Assembly (NCBI GenBank): GCA_965657215.1 | Contig: CBFHNR010000004.1 | Span: forward strand, 62,001 to 126,000 | DNA: 64,000 nucleotides | Direction of reading: 5' to 3' | Origin: JAHEJA01 sp965657215 | GTDB taxonomy: Bacteria; Pseudomonadota; Alphaproteobacteria; Rhodobacterales; Rhodobacteraceae | Part shown: positions 17,124-25,640 of the stretch, piece after piece | How the letters are laid out: each line of letters starts with the position of its first letter | How positions within the stretch are numbered: the stretch's first letter is position 1 | Notes under the pieces: generated by a model | The model's input: the letters and a program-made list of their open reading frames with translations, nothing else | What the model was told of the DNA's origin: nothing | Databases searched by the model: none | Program-made: the position numbers and the translations under genes

Positions 17124-18130
17124 TACGCACCCTCACTGAGAACACACAAGACACGATCCTTTGGCCCCAAAGGAATGACGTCTAACAAAGCCGCAGTCAA
17201 TCCAGCTCCACCTGATTCCGACGTGGACAGGCCGAGCTCGTCGAGCCGATGAACACCGTCTTGTGCGTCTTGATCCGAGATCAACACAAAGCTATCCGCA
17301 TCTCGCGCCAATCCCTTGAGAGCGATAAGAGAGGCCTCTTTGCAATCCAATCGCCCCATATTTGACACAGGGCCCTTGGTTGAAACAAACGAGCCCTCAT
17401 CAATGGAGGCATAGAGCGCAGGCGCCGCGTCAGGCTCGACCACGATGATCTGAACGCCCTGCCCCCATTTTTCACGAAAATACGCCGCAGAAGCCGCCGC
17501 TAACCCGCCGACACCTGCCTGCAAAAAGATATGTGTGGGTGGCTGTGTCATCTGATCCACGCACTCTGCGGCTAAGACCGTATAGCCTTCCATCAAACGA
17601 TGTGGTGGCTCGGTGTACCCCTCCCAAGAGCTATCGGATAACAAATACCACCCATTCTCTTCCGCAGCATCAAGCGCCGCTTGCATGCTTTGCTCATAAT
17701 CGTCCCCTGCACGCCGCACGTCAGCCCCCAAATCTCTGAGGCGCTGGGCAAATCCTTCGGGAACGGTATTGGATAAATACACAACCGCACGCGCCCCAAA
17801 TACCTTGGCACCGGCGGCAACGGATAGGCCATGGTTGCCCGCACTGGCTGTGACAAAGGTTGTTGCAGATACATCCCTCGACTGTGCTTCATGCGCAATG
17901 ACATAAGCCGCGCCAAGCGCCTTAAAGCTGCCCAATCCCATCCGTGTTCTTTCATCTTTGATAAAATACTCAGCCGCGCTGCCCTCAAACGTTATCCGCT
18001 CCATTGGCGTAACTTGATAGTCAGGACACCGCGACAGTAACCCGAGGGGCGCCTCAGCATTCACACTTGGAAACGGAATGCTGTCCCCTGTTATGGCTTG
18101 GCGCGTGGCGCGAAACGGATTTTTTATCAT
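17123..18130 (-). CDS. PLP-dependent lyase, diaminopropionate ammonia-lyase-like
   Basis: Fold-type II PLP enzyme of 335 residues. The PLP lysine lies in MGLGSFKALGAAY (about residue 79), the phosphate-binding segments are SAGNHGLSVA and GVGGLAAA, and KDERTRMGLGSFK is characteristic of 2,3-diaminopropionate ammonia-lyases, which release ammonia and pyruvate. It is the first gene of the operon with M24 hydrolase and racemase-fold enzyme. A role in breaking down an amino-acid derivative, with a hydrolysis step and an epimerisation step, is an inference from the three activities. Threonine/serine dehydratase-like activity is the main alternative. Confidence 0.75.
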   Translation of the reverse strand: MIKNPFRATRQAITGDSIPFPSVNAEAPLGLLSRCPDYQVTPMERITFEGSAAEYFIKDERTRMGLGSFKALGAAYVIAHEAQSRDVSATTFVTASAGNHGLSVAAGAKVFGARAVVYLSNTVPEGFAQRLRDLGADVRRAGDDYEQSMQAALDAAEENGWYLLSDSSWEGYTEPPHRLMEGYTVLAAECVDQMTQPPTHIFLQAGVGGLAAASAAYFREKWGQGVQIIVVEPDAAPALYASIDEGSFVSTKGPVSNMGRLDCKEASLIALKGLARDADSFVLISDQDAQDGVHRLDELGLSTSESGGAGLTAALLDVIPLGPKDRVLCVLSEGA

Positions 18131-18307
18131 GAAACCTCCAAGTTTTACCCGCCACTATGACAGCCCCTCTTCATTTCGAAAGTCAAAATGCGACAAAACA
18201 TGATTTTTCATCGCATTCTGAAACAGTATGCCTCTGCGCGGCCAATCACAGTTGCCCTTTGCGGCGACTTACAATATGAGAGCGACAAGTTAACTAAGGG
18301 GCTGTTA

Positions 18308-20467
18308 ATGACCGAACCTCACATCACGCCAGACTTGATCGCATCTCATGGGCTAAAGGACGATGAATACCAACTCATCTTGGATATCATCGGACGCGAA
18401 CCGACTTTTACCGAACTTGGTATTTTTTCCGCAATGTGGAATGAGCATTGCTCTTATAAATCCTCAAAAAAATGGCTGCGCACGCTTCCAACCGAAGGAC
18501 CACAGGTGATTTGTGGACCTGGTGAAAATGCGGGGATTGTTGACATTGGCGACGGTCAAGCGGTTGTTTTCAAAATGGAAAGCCACAACCATCCCTCCTA
18601 TATCGAGCCCTATCAAGGGGCGGCAACTGGGGTTGGTGGCATTTTGCGCGACGTCTTTACGATGGGCGCACGCCCTATTGCGGCGATGAATTCTTTGTCC
18701 TTTGGTGAACCTAAGCATCACAAAACAAAACAGCTAGTTCATGGTGTTGTCGAAGGTGTCGGCGGATACGGAAATTGCTTTGGTGTTCCAACAGTTGGCG
18801 GCGAAGTCCGCTTTCACCCTGCGTATAATGGGAACTGTTTGGTCAATGCTTTTGCCGCAGGTCTCGCGGATACGGACAAGATTTTCTACTCGGCCGCATC
18901 GGGTGTCGGAATGCCTGTTGTGTACCTTGGTGCAAAAACTGGTCGGGATGGCGTTGGCGGTGCAACTATGGCATCCGCTGAATTTGACGACACGATCGAG
19001 GAAAAACGCCCAACCGTTCAAGTCGGTGATCCCTATACCGAAAAGCGCCTGATGGAAGCAACACTTGAGTTGATGGAAACCGGTGCCGTTATTTCGATCC
19101 AAGATATGGGCGCGGCTGGTTTGACATGCTCCGCCGTTGAAATGGGTGACAAGGGTGATCTCGGTGTACGCCTTGATCTGGAAAAAGTCCCCACTCGCGA
19201 AGTGAACATGACCGCCTATGAAATGATGCTCTCAGAATCTCAAGAGCGCATGTTGATGGTCTTGCGTCCCGAAAAAGAAGCCGTTGCTAAAGCGGTTTTT
19301 GACAAATGGGATCTTGATTTCGCAATCGTTGGAGAAACCATCGCAGAAGATCGCTTTTTGATCATGCACAACGGTGAAGTCAAAGCGGACCTTCCGCTTA
19401 AGGCGCTTTCTGGAAATGCGCCTGAATATGATCGCCCTTGGGTCGAAACACCTACTGCCGAGCCATTGGCAGATGTCCCAGAGATTGATCCAATTGACGG
19501 CCTCAAAGCATTGATAAGTAGCCCAAATTATGGATCAAAAAAATGGGTCTATGAGCAATATGACAGCCAAGTTATGGCCGATACTGTGCGCCAACCTGGT
19601 TTGGGCGCTGGGATCATTCGGGTTCATGACACGGGCAAACAGCTTGCCTTTACCTCCGATGTGACGCCGCGCTATGTAAAAGCCAACCCATTCGAGGGTG
19701 GCAAGCAAGCTGTCGCAGAAGCCTATCGCAACCTCACCGCGGTCGGTGCACGTCCCTTGGCAACGACGGACAATATGAACTTTGGCAATCCAGAAAAGCC
19801 TGAGATCATGGGGCAATTTGTATTCGCAATCAAAGGCATAGGCGAAGCAGTTAAAGCATTAGATATGCCAATCGTTTCAGGCAACGTCAGCCTCTACAAT
19901 GAAACCGATGGCAAAGGCATCTTGCCGACACCGACCATTGGGGCCGTTGGTTTGATTGCCGCAGACGAAGAGCCCATCATCGGTCAAGCCCGCGAAGGAC
20001 ATGTTGCCCTACTGATCGGCGAAACGCAGGGCCACCTTGGTCAGTCGGCTCTCTTGGCCGAAGTCTTTAATCGCGAAGATGGCGATGCGCCATTTGTGGA
20101 TCTCGAACTTGAAAAGCTCAACGGAGATTTCATCCGTGCCAATCGCGATATGATCAAAGCCTGCACAGACCTTTCTGATGGTGGTCTTGCCGTCGCCGCC
20201 TTTGAAATGGCCGAGGCCGCAGGCGTTGGTGTTCAATTGGACGCAAGCGACAGCCCGACTTTGTTTGGCGAAGATCAGGCGCGGTATCTTGTTGCCTGTA
20301 ACTTTGATCAAGCGGAGGCATTGATGATTGCAGCGGGTCAAGCCGGTGTGAAAATCGAAACCGTCGGTCGCTTTACTGGATCAGATGTGTCCTTTGGCGG
20401 CAGTTCAGCCCCTATTGAAGAGCTAAGCGCGATCTATCGCACCAGCTTTGAAGAGATTTTCGCGTAA
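18308..20467 (+). CDS. purL: Phosphoribosylformylglycinamidine synthase, subunit PurL
   Basis: Fourth step of purine synthesis: ATP- and glutamine-dependent amidination of FGAR, together with PurQ and PurS, which are not in the window. The start at 18308 (MTEPHITPDLIASHG) gives 719 residues, the usual size of the small PurL; the open frame extends 120 bp upstream without family similarity. Conserved segments: FSAMWNEHCSYKSSK, VFKMESHNHPSYIEP with ATP/metal-binding residues, GATGVGGILRD and the second half-repeat with GLGAGIIRV. AAGGGG lies 8 nt upstream of the ATG. It diverges from the PLP-lyase operon. Confidence 0.96.
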   Translation: MTEPHITPDLIASHGLKDDEYQLILDIIGREPTFTELGIFSAMWNEHCSYKSSKKWLRTLPTEGPQVICGPGENAGIVDIGDGQAVVFKMESHNHPSYIEPYQGAATGVGGILRDVFTMGARPIAAMNSLSFGEPKHHKTKQLVHGVVEGVGGYGNCFGVPTVGGEVRFHPAYNGNCLVNAFAAGLADTDKIFYSAASGVGMPVVYLGAKTGRDGVGGATMASAEFDDTIEEKRPTVQVGDPYTEKRLMEATLELMETGAVISIQDMGAAGLTCSAVEMGDKGDLGVRLDLEKVPTREVNMTAYEMMLSESQERMLMVLRPEKEAVAKAVFDKWDLDFAIVGETIAEDRFLIMHNGEVKADLPLKALSGNAPEYDRPWVETPTAEPLADVPEIDPIDGLKALISSPNYGSKKWVYEQYDSQVMADTVRQPGLGAGIIRVHDTGKQLAFTSDVTPRYVKANPFEGGKQAVAEAYRNLTAVGARPLATTDNMNFGNPEKPEIMGQFVFAIKGIGEAVKALDMPIVSGNVSLYNETDGKGILPTPTIGAVGLIAADEEPIIGQAREGHVALLIGETQGHLGQSALLAEVFNREDGDAPFVDLELEKLNGDFIRANRDMIKACTDLSDGGLAVAAFEMAEAAGVGVQLDASDSPTLFGEDQARYLVACNFDQAEALMIAAGQAGVKIETVGRFTGSDVSFGGSSAPIEELSAIYRTSFEEIFA

Positions 20468-20598
20468 GACCTAATCAGTTGGGTCGCTCTCATAGTGCCC
20501 ATATGAGACGGGATCACAGACATCTTGGGACATCCTCCCCTTGAACTTGACCTCATTGCGACTTAGTTTCGCAAGGAAGGCTACAAAGGATAACGTTG

Positions 20599-20841
20599 AT
20601 GGCAATGCAAGCCCAAGAAATAGAAGACTTGATCAAAGCAAGTTTTCCAGACGCAAAGATTTCGATTACTGACCTTGCGGGTGATGGAAACCATTATGCT
20701 GCTGAAGTCATCGATGAAAGTTTTCGTGGCAAAAATCGCGTGCAACAACAACGCGCGGTTTATGCGGCCCTCAAGGGAAAAATGGATGGCTCCAATGGGG
20801 AACTCCACGCTTTAGCCCTGACAACAAAAGCGCCAGAGTAA
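20599..20841 (+). CDS. BolA-family protein
   Basis: 80 residues. BolA proteins form Fe-S-bridged dimers with monothiol glutaredoxins and help sense or deliver iron-sulfur clusters. The key segment GDGNHYAAEVID, with its conserved His, and the helix FRGKNRVQQQRAVYAAL fit the family. The start at 20599 has AAAGGA 8 nt upstream. The gene lies 24 bp before the CGFS glutaredoxin gene, and the pairing of bolA with grxD supports both calls. Confidence 0.92.
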   Translation: MAMQAQEIEDLIKASFPDAKISITDLAGDGNHYAAEVIDESFRGKNRVQQQRAVYAALKGKMDGSNGELHALALTTKAPE

Positions 20842-20865
20842 ACGGCGACAACACAGGATTTTACA

Positions 20866-21228
20866 ATGACTGACGCGACTCAAAAAATCGAAGAAACCGT
20901 AAAAGGCAACGATGTTGTGCTCTTTATGAAGGGGACGAAATCTATGCCTCAGTGTGGCTTTTCTAGCCGTGTTGCCGGTGTTTTGAACTATATGGCGATT
21001 GAGTATTCCGATGTGAATGTTCTCGAAGATGAAGGCATTCGCCAAGGGATCAAAGACTATTCTGATTGGCCAACCATTCCACAGCTTTATGTCAAAGGCG
21101 AATTCGTGGGAGGATGCGATATCATCACGGAAATGGTGCTATCGGGCGAATTGGACACCCTCTTCGCAGAAAACGGCGTCACCTATGACAAAGACGCCGC
21201 CGACAAAATTCGCGAAGCAAACGCATAA
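20866..21228 (+). CDS. grxD: Monothiol glutaredoxin (Grx4/GrxD type)
   Basis: 120 residues with the single-cysteine active site CGFS (in MPQCGFSSRVAG), the glutathione-binding PTIPQLYVKGEFVGGCD and a preceding FMKGTK loop. CGFS glutaredoxins carry [2Fe-2S] clusters and partner with BolA proteins, here encoded directly upstream. A terminator follows the stop codon. Confidence 0.96.
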   Translation: MTDATQKIEETVKGNDVVLFMKGTKSMPQCGFSSRVAGVLNYMAIEYSDVNVLEDEGIRQGIKDYSDWPTIPQLYVKGEFVGGCDIITEMVLSGELDTLFAENGVTYDKDAADKIREANA

Positions 21229-21231
21229 AAG

Positions 21232-21257
21232 AAAAGGCTCCCGAGGGAGCCTTTTTT
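21232..21257 (+). terminator. Intrinsic terminator after grxD
   Basis: 10-bp stem AAAAGGCTCC / GGAGCCTTTT with loop CGAG and a final run of T. Its symmetry means it may also serve the minus-strand zapA unit, which ends at 21306. Confidence 0.88.
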
Positions 21258-21260
21258 ACA

Positions 21261-21335
21261 TCTGATCGACAACGGCCTCTCTATATTTGATCGGCAACGG
21301 CCTCTTTATATTTGGTCGGCGACTGCCTCAGTGCG
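21261..21335. repeat. Three tandem 25-bp units across the zapA 3' end
   Basis: Units at 21261-21285, 21286-21310 and 21311-21335. The first two differ at three positions; the third diverges towards its end. The third unit and the start of the second encode the ZapA C-terminus (EAVADQI and stop). Read on the minus strand, the other copies repeat the same coding string and stop after the true stop codon. This looks like local slippage or duplication of a gene end. Confidence 0.85.
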
Positions 21336-21671
21336 CGCAGCAATCTGGGCCAAGGTATCTTTGACATCTTGAGGGATCACGGGAACTTCGACAGTTTTAG
21401 TATTCGCCAGCGCTTGTTCCAATTCCTCTTTGAGTTTCGCATTTTCGGCTTCGATTACTTTGATTTTATCTTCATAGCCTGCGGTTTTATCCGCCAACAT
21501 CAAGCCAGACATCAACAACATCCGACCCTCTGGAATACGGCCCATTTGTTCAACTAAAACAGAGGCTTCGATATCCAACATTTTGGCTGCCGAATGAAGG
21601 AAATGCTCTTCGCCTTCGCGACACGCAACGTCAAAATCACGATTGCCGATTTTTACGGTGACCTCTGGCAT
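21306..21671 (-). CDS. zapA: Cell division protein ZapA
   Basis: 121-residue FtsZ-associated protein that bundles FtsZ filaments at midcell. The N-terminal domain (MPEVTVKIGNRDFDVACREGEE, then LLMSGLMLADKTAGYEDK) is typical, followed by a coiled coil (EAENAKLKEELEQAL). The ATG overlaps the stop of the upstream coiled-coil gene (TAATG). The gene end lies inside a 25-bp tandem repeat. No 6S RNA-like structure is seen next to it, although ssrS neighbours zapA in many proteobacteria. Confidence 0.9.
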   Translation of the reverse strand: MPEVTVKIGNRDFDVACREGEEHFLHSAAKMLDIEASVLVEQMGRIPEGRMLLMSGLMLADKTAGYEDKIKVIEAENAKLKEELEQALANTKTVEVPVIPQDVKDTLAQIAARTEAVADQI

Positions 21672-21961
21672 TATACGTCCTCCTCTTGAGCAAGCGCTTG
21701 GGCGAGTTGATCATAGAGCGATTGCACTTCGTCACGTTGCGCGGCCAATTCGGCTTCTAAGTCCCTAATTTTTCCAACCAATTCTGTTGTATCTTGTTGA
21801 TCTTGCAACCCAGCAAGCTCGGCTTTCAACGCAGCATTCTCAGATGTTAAAGTTTCCACTAGATCAGAGGTTTCATCCGCGCCATCGCGCGATGCGATCC
21901 CTTGGGAAATGCGATCAAGCGCGGTGTTTATGCGCTGTTCAAAGTCTCTTATGTCGTCCAT
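21671..21961 (-). CDS. Small coiled-coil protein upstream of zapA
   Basis: 96 residues from the ATG at 21961 (MDDIRDFEQRINTALDRI), chosen because AAAAAGG lies just upstream; a longer frame upstream has no protein-like features. It is rich in Leu, Glu, Gln and Ala in heptad order (LTSENAALKAELAGLQ, then KIRDLEAELAAQRDEVQSL), so it should form a long coiled coil. It is translationally coupled to zapA, which itself ends in a coiled coil. A role in division with ZapA is plausible but is an inference from position alone. Confidence 0.75.
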   Translation of the reverse strand: MDDIRDFEQRINTALDRISQGIASRDGADETSDLVETLTSENAALKAELAGLQDQQDTTELVGKIRDLEAELAAQRDEVQSLYDQLAQALAQEEDV

Positions 21962-22152
21962 GTTTTGACCTTTTTGCTGCTCTTGCCACGCGCGTGAATG
22001 TCTTAAACGAATCAATTAACCGTGGCTTTTTTCTTATTTTACCCAAGGACGCGCCAAATTGCGCCCCTTTTCGCGGGTTCTTGTGCTTGATCTTGTAGAG
22101 CATCCTGCTATGCACAGGTTAACGTCAAAACCACAAGGAAATGTTCCGGATT

Positions 22153-24168
22153 ATGGATATTCAAGAGCTTCGCAAAAACCACCCCGACCATTGGTCAAAA
22201 GCTGCTGCAATTCGCGCCTTAACGCTTGATGCTATTGCTGCTGCTAATTCTGGTCACTCTGGTATGCCAATGGGCATGGCGGATGTCGCGACTGTTTTGT
22301 TTGAAAAGCACATGAAATTCGATGCCTCCACCCCAACTTGGGCGGATCGTGATCGTTTCATCTTGTCCGCAGGTCATGGATCTATGTTGATCTATAGCCT
22401 CTTGCATCTCTGTGGTTATAAAGATTTCCCAATAGAAGAGATCAAAAACTTCCGTCAGCTAGGCGCAAAAACCGCTGGCCACCCAGAGAACTTCCTCTCT
22501 GATGCGATTGAAACAACAACTGGTCCTTTGGGTCAGGGTATTTCAAATGCCGTTGGATTTGCGATGGCCGAAGAAATTCAACGCGCGCGCTTTGGCAAAA
22601 AGATCGTTGATCACTATACTTATGTGATTGCTGGCGATGGCTGCCTCATGGAAGGTGTGAGCCAAGAAGCCATTGGTTTAGCGGGTCGCCACGAATTGTC
22701 CAAATTGGTTATCTTCTGGGATAACAACAACATCACGATTGATGGCACGGTTGACCTTGCAGATCGCACCGATCAAATCCAACGCTTCAAAGCCTCTGGT
22801 TGGCATGTTCAAGAAATCGACGGACATGATCCCGTTGCAATTGACGCCGCCATCACAGCCGCCAAAAAAGCCAACAAACCAAGCATGATCGCATGTGAAA
22901 CGCATATCGCGTTGGGATCAAGCGCGCAGGATACATCAAAAGGCCACGGTGCCTTGACCGATGCGACGCTGATCAAAGATGCCAAAGAGGTCTATGGCTG
23001 GACTGCGGATACATTCGAGGTTCCTGCTGATATCAAATCCGCATGGGAAGCCATTGGATCACGCGGTGCTGCGGACCGTTTGGAGTGGAACGAACGTTTT
23101 GCATCCGTTTCCGCCAACAAACAAAATGAATTCCACCGCGCCTATTCTTTTGAAGCACCGAAAAAGCTAAGCGGCGCAATTCGTCGTTTCAAAAAGGAAA
23201 TCGCGGAAACAGCACCGAAAGTTGCCACACGGAAATCAAGCGAAATGGCGCTTAACGTCATTAACCCGATTATGCAGGAAACTGTTGGTGGATCTGCGGA
23301 TTTGTCGGGGTCGAACAATACCAAATCTGGCGATATGACGGTGTTTGATACAGATAATCGCAGTGGACGCTATATTCATTGGGGCATCCGGGAACATGGA
23401 ATGGCTGCTGCGATGAACGGTATGGCGCTTCATGGTGGTATCCGCCCCTATGGCGGCACATTCATGTGCTTTACCGACTATGCACGCCCTGCGATGCGTT
23501 TGGCGGCTTTGATGAAAATGCCAACTGTTTTCGTTATGACGCATGACTCAATCGGTTTGGGCGAAGATGGACCGACGCACCAACCTGTGGAACATCTCGC
23601 AATTAGCCGCGCAACGCCGAATACTTATGTGTTCCGCCCTGCCGATACTGTGGAAACAGCCGAGGCTTGGGAAATTGCGCTCACAAGCAAAGAGACGCCA
23701 TCTGTTTTGGCCTTGTCTCGTCAGAATTTGCCAACTGTGCGCACAGAGCATAAAACAGCAAACATGACAGAGCGCGGCGCTTACGTCTTGGCCGAAGCAG
23801 AAGGCAAGAAACAAGTCATCTTGATGGCCTCTGGGTCCGAAGTTGCGATTGCTCTTGAGGCGCGTGATGCATTGCAAGCGCAAGGCATCGGAACACGTGT
23901 TGTTTCCGTTCCTTGTATGGAACTTTTTGCAGAGCAAGATGAAAGCTATCGCAAACGCGTTTTGATCAATGGTGCAGTTCGCATCGCGATCGAAGCAGGT
24001 GTGCGTCAAGGTTGGGATCGCTGGTTGTTGGGCGAACGTGGCCGCGAAGCCAAAGCAGGCTTTATCGGCATGGATAGCTTTGGCGCCTCTGCCCCTGCGG
24101 ATGTTCTCTATGAGAAATTCGGCATTACAGCAGACGCCGTTGTCGCGAAAGCCAACGAGCTTTTGTAA
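22153..24168 (+). CDS. tkt: Transketolase
   Basis: Thiamine-dependent transfer of two-carbon units in the pentose phosphate pathway. 671 residues from the ATG at 22153 (MDIQELRKNHPDHWSK). Conserved parts: ANSGHSGMPMG, the TPP/metal motif GDGCLMEGVSQEA followed by NN, and HDSIGLGEDGPTHQP. An in-frame ATG at 22141 lies directly against the AAGGA site (22135-22139), too close to be used easily, so 22153 is preferred even though its spacing is long. It precedes the gap genes, which use its product glyceraldehyde 3-phosphate. Confidence 0.96.
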   Translation: MDIQELRKNHPDHWSKAAAIRALTLDAIAAANSGHSGMPMGMADVATVLFEKHMKFDASTPTWADRDRFILSAGHGSMLIYSLLHLCGYKDFPIEEIKNFRQLGAKTAGHPENFLSDAIETTTGPLGQGISNAVGFAMAEEIQRARFGKKIVDHYTYVIAGDGCLMEGVSQEAIGLAGRHELSKLVIFWDNNNITIDGTVDLADRTDQIQRFKASGWHVQEIDGHDPVAIDAAITAAKKANKPSMIACETHIALGSSAQDTSKGHGALTDATLIKDAKEVYGWTADTFEVPADIKSAWEAIGSRGAADRLEWNERFASVSANKQNEFHRAYSFEAPKKLSGAIRRFKKEIAETAPKVATRKSSEMALNVINPIMQETVGGSADLSGSNNTKSGDMTVFDTDNRSGRYIHWGIREHGMAAAMNGMALHGGIRPYGGTFMCFTDYARPAMRLAALMKMPTVFVMTHDSIGLGEDGPTHQPVEHLAISRATPNTYVFRPADTVETAEAWEIALTSKETPSVLALSRQNLPTVRTEHKTANMTERGAYVLAEAEGKKQVILMASGSEVAIALEARDALQAQGIGTRVVSVPCMELFAEQDESYRKRVLINGAVRIAIEAGVRQGWDRWLLGERGREAKAGFIGMDSFGASAPADVLYEKFGITADAVVAKANELL

Positions 24169-24191
24169 GACATATATTGTCCAAAGTGAGT

Positions 24192-24216
24192 CGGCCCCGC
24201 ATGTTCGGGGCCGTTT
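24192..24216 (+). terminator. Intrinsic terminator after tkt
   Basis: 8-bp stem CGGCCCCG / CGGGGCCG with loop CATGTT followed by TTTCTATTT. It separates tkt from the first gap gene, so the two are independently transcribed. Confidence 0.8.
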
Positions 24217-24249
24217 CTATTTCTGCGACGCAGCACTGTTACCGCACAC

Positions 24250-24261
24250 GTTAGCGTTAAC
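24250..24261. promoter_or_regulatory. Palindromic operator candidate 1 upstream of first gap
   Basis: GTTAGCGTTAAC, one mismatch from the perfect palindrome GTTAGCGCTAAC. LacI-family repressors bind this kind of even palindrome with a central CG. Its centre is 30 bp, three helical turns, from the second copy at 24280-24291, which would place two dimers on the same face of the DNA. Confidence 0.55.
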
Positions 24262-24279
24262 AAGTCACACAGCCAAAAG

Positions 24280-24291
24280 TTTAACGCTAAC
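24280..24291. promoter_or_regulatory. Palindromic operator candidate 2 upstream of first gap
   Basis: TTTAACGCTAAC, 10 of 12 bases as in the perfect palindrome at 25666. It is paired with the copy at 24250-24261 at 30-bp centre spacing and lies 90 bp before the gap start codon. Confidence 0.5.
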
Positions 24292-24380
24292 ATATTGTAA
24301 AATATTCGCTTTCCCCATTTGTTGAACGCGCCGTCTCAGGTATAGCACAGTCACAGCTCACCAATACTCAGGAGATCAGG

Positions 24381-25385
24381 ATGACTGTCACAATTGGGAT
24401 CAACGGATTTGGTCGTATCGGACGCAGCACATTAGCGCATATCGCCGAAAGCGCGCGCAATGACGTTCAAGTTGTCAAAATTAATGCAACAGGACCAATT
24501 GAAACCAATGCGCACCTCTTGCGCTATGACAGCGTACATGGCCGCTTCCCTGGCAACGTGGCTGTGAACGGTGACACGATGGATTTGGGCCGTGGACCTA
24601 TGAAAGTGTTCTCAACCTATAACCCAGAAGAGCTTGATTGGTCAGGTTGTGATGTTGTGCTCGAATGCACAGGCAAATTTAACGATGGTGACAAATCCTC
24701 CGTTCATATTCGCCAAGGCGCGAAATCTGTTCTTATTTCTGCGCCTGCGTCCAACGTGCAAAAAACAATCGTCTATGGCGTCAATCACCGCGATTTGATT
24801 TCTGGCGACACGATGATTTCAAACGGGTCTTGTACAACAAATTGCTTGGCTCCCTTGGCCAAAGTTCTCAATGAGGCAATCGGCATTGAACGCGGCATCA
24901 TGACAACGATCCACTCCTATACTGGCGATCAACCAACATTAGACCGCCGTCACAAAGACCTTTACCGTGCGCGCGCGGCTGCAATGGCGATGATCCCAAC
25001 ATCCACAGGCGCCGCTAAAGCCTTGGGCGAAGTCCTCCCAGAACTGAGTGGCAAATTGGACGGCACCTCTATGCGCGTCCCTACTCCGAATGTCTCAGCT
25101 GTTGATCTCACCTTTGAAGCTGGCAAAGATGTGACTGTCGAGGATATCAACGAAATCGTGCGCGAAGCGGCAGCAGGACATATGGGAAGCGTTCTTTCCT
25201 ATGATCCTGAACCAAAAGTGTCGATTGATTTCAACCACACCAATTATTCCTCTATCTTTGCCCCCGATCAAACCAAAGTTGTCGGTGGCCGCACAGTGCG
25301 CGTTTTGGCATGGTACGACAATGAATGGGGTTTCTCCTGCCGTATGGCCGATGTCGCCGCAGCAATGGGCCGTTTGTTGCAATAA
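24381..25385 (+). CDS. gap: Glyceraldehyde-3-phosphate dehydrogenase, NADP-like residues
   Basis: 334-residue phosphorylating GAPDH. The catalytic Cys is in SNGSCTTNCLAP and the His in TTIHSYTGDQ. Two specificity positions differ from NAD enzymes: the Asp that binds the adenosine ribose (Asp32 in Bacillus numbering) is Ala here (KINATGP), and the Leu-Pro pair before HKDL (187-188) is Arg-Arg (TLDRRHKDL). Loss of Asp32 plus nearby basic residues is what NADP-accepting, gluconeogenic GapB-type enzymes show, so I infer a biosynthetic role. Two palindromic operator candidates and a terminator isolate it from tkt. Confidence 0.95.
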   Translation: MTVTIGINGFGRIGRSTLAHIAESARNDVQVVKINATGPIETNAHLLRYDSVHGRFPGNVAVNGDTMDLGRGPMKVFSTYNPEELDWSGCDVVLECTGKFNDGDKSSVHIRQGAKSVLISAPASNVQKTIVYGVNHRDLISGDTMISNGSCTTNCLAPLAKVLNEAIGIERGIMTTIHSYTGDQPTLDRRHKDLYRARAAAMAMIPTSTGAAKALGEVLPELSGKLDGTSMRVPTPNVSAVDLTFEAGKDVTVEDINEIVREAAAGHMGSVLSYDPEPKVSIDFNHTNYSSIFAPDQTKVVGGRTVRVLAWYDNEWGFSCRMADVAAAMGRLLQ

Positions 25386-25408
25386 GCAAACTGTCACAGA
25401 AAACAATG

Positions 25409-25433
25409 AACCCGCCCTCTGGCGGGTTTTTTT
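25409..25433 (+). terminator. Intrinsic terminator after first gap
   Basis: 8-bp stem AACCCGCC / GGCGGGTT with loop CTCT and a run of seven T. Confidence 0.88.
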
Positions 25434-25471
25434 GTTTTCCGATATGGTTTTGAAAACAACAAGAGCAGCAG

Positions 25472-25615
25472 ATGTCACACAAAGCTTGGTTCATTCTCTT
25501 TTTAATTATTTTGTCTGCAATTCTCTATGATGTTATTTTTCGTGGATCAGAGGATGTGATCTTTCTTTTGAAGAAGCTGTTCGAACTCATCGACTATATC
25601 GCAATCTGGCGCTGA
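25472..25615 (+). CDS. 47-residue membrane protein between the gap genes
   Basis: Reads MSHKAWFILFLIILSAILYD, then VIFRGSEDVIFLLKK and LFELIDYIAIWR before the stop. One N-terminal membrane helix is followed by a short loop and an amphipathic second segment ending in a conserved-looking IWR. I recall similar 45-60 residue proteins beside gap in other Rhodobacterales, sometimes misnamed as GAPDH; that is memory, not a search. The ribosome binding site is weak (AAGAG). It lies past the terminator of the first gap gene and before the promoter of the second. Function unknown. Confidence 0.65.
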   Translation: MSHKAWFILFLIILSAILYDVIFRGSEDVIFLLKKLFELIDYIAIWR

Positions 25616-25640
25616 GACCTTCGTTATCTTTCGTTTTACG

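Noticed and set aside
15220..18130. Calling the three-gene operon an ectoine degradation cluster
   Set aside because: The defining EutC cyclodeaminase, EutE/DoeB deacetylase, transporter and regulator are absent, and the lyase and hydrolase sequences do not clearly match.
21230..21330. 6S RNA (ssrS) next to zapA
   Set aside because: Only about 75 bp separate the grxD and zapA stops, filled by a terminator and tandem repeats; there is no room for a 150-200 nt RNA with a central bubble.
22141..22152. The earlier ATG as transketolase start
   Set aside because: It lies one base after the AAGGA site, too close for initiation, and the family N-terminus begins at 22153.
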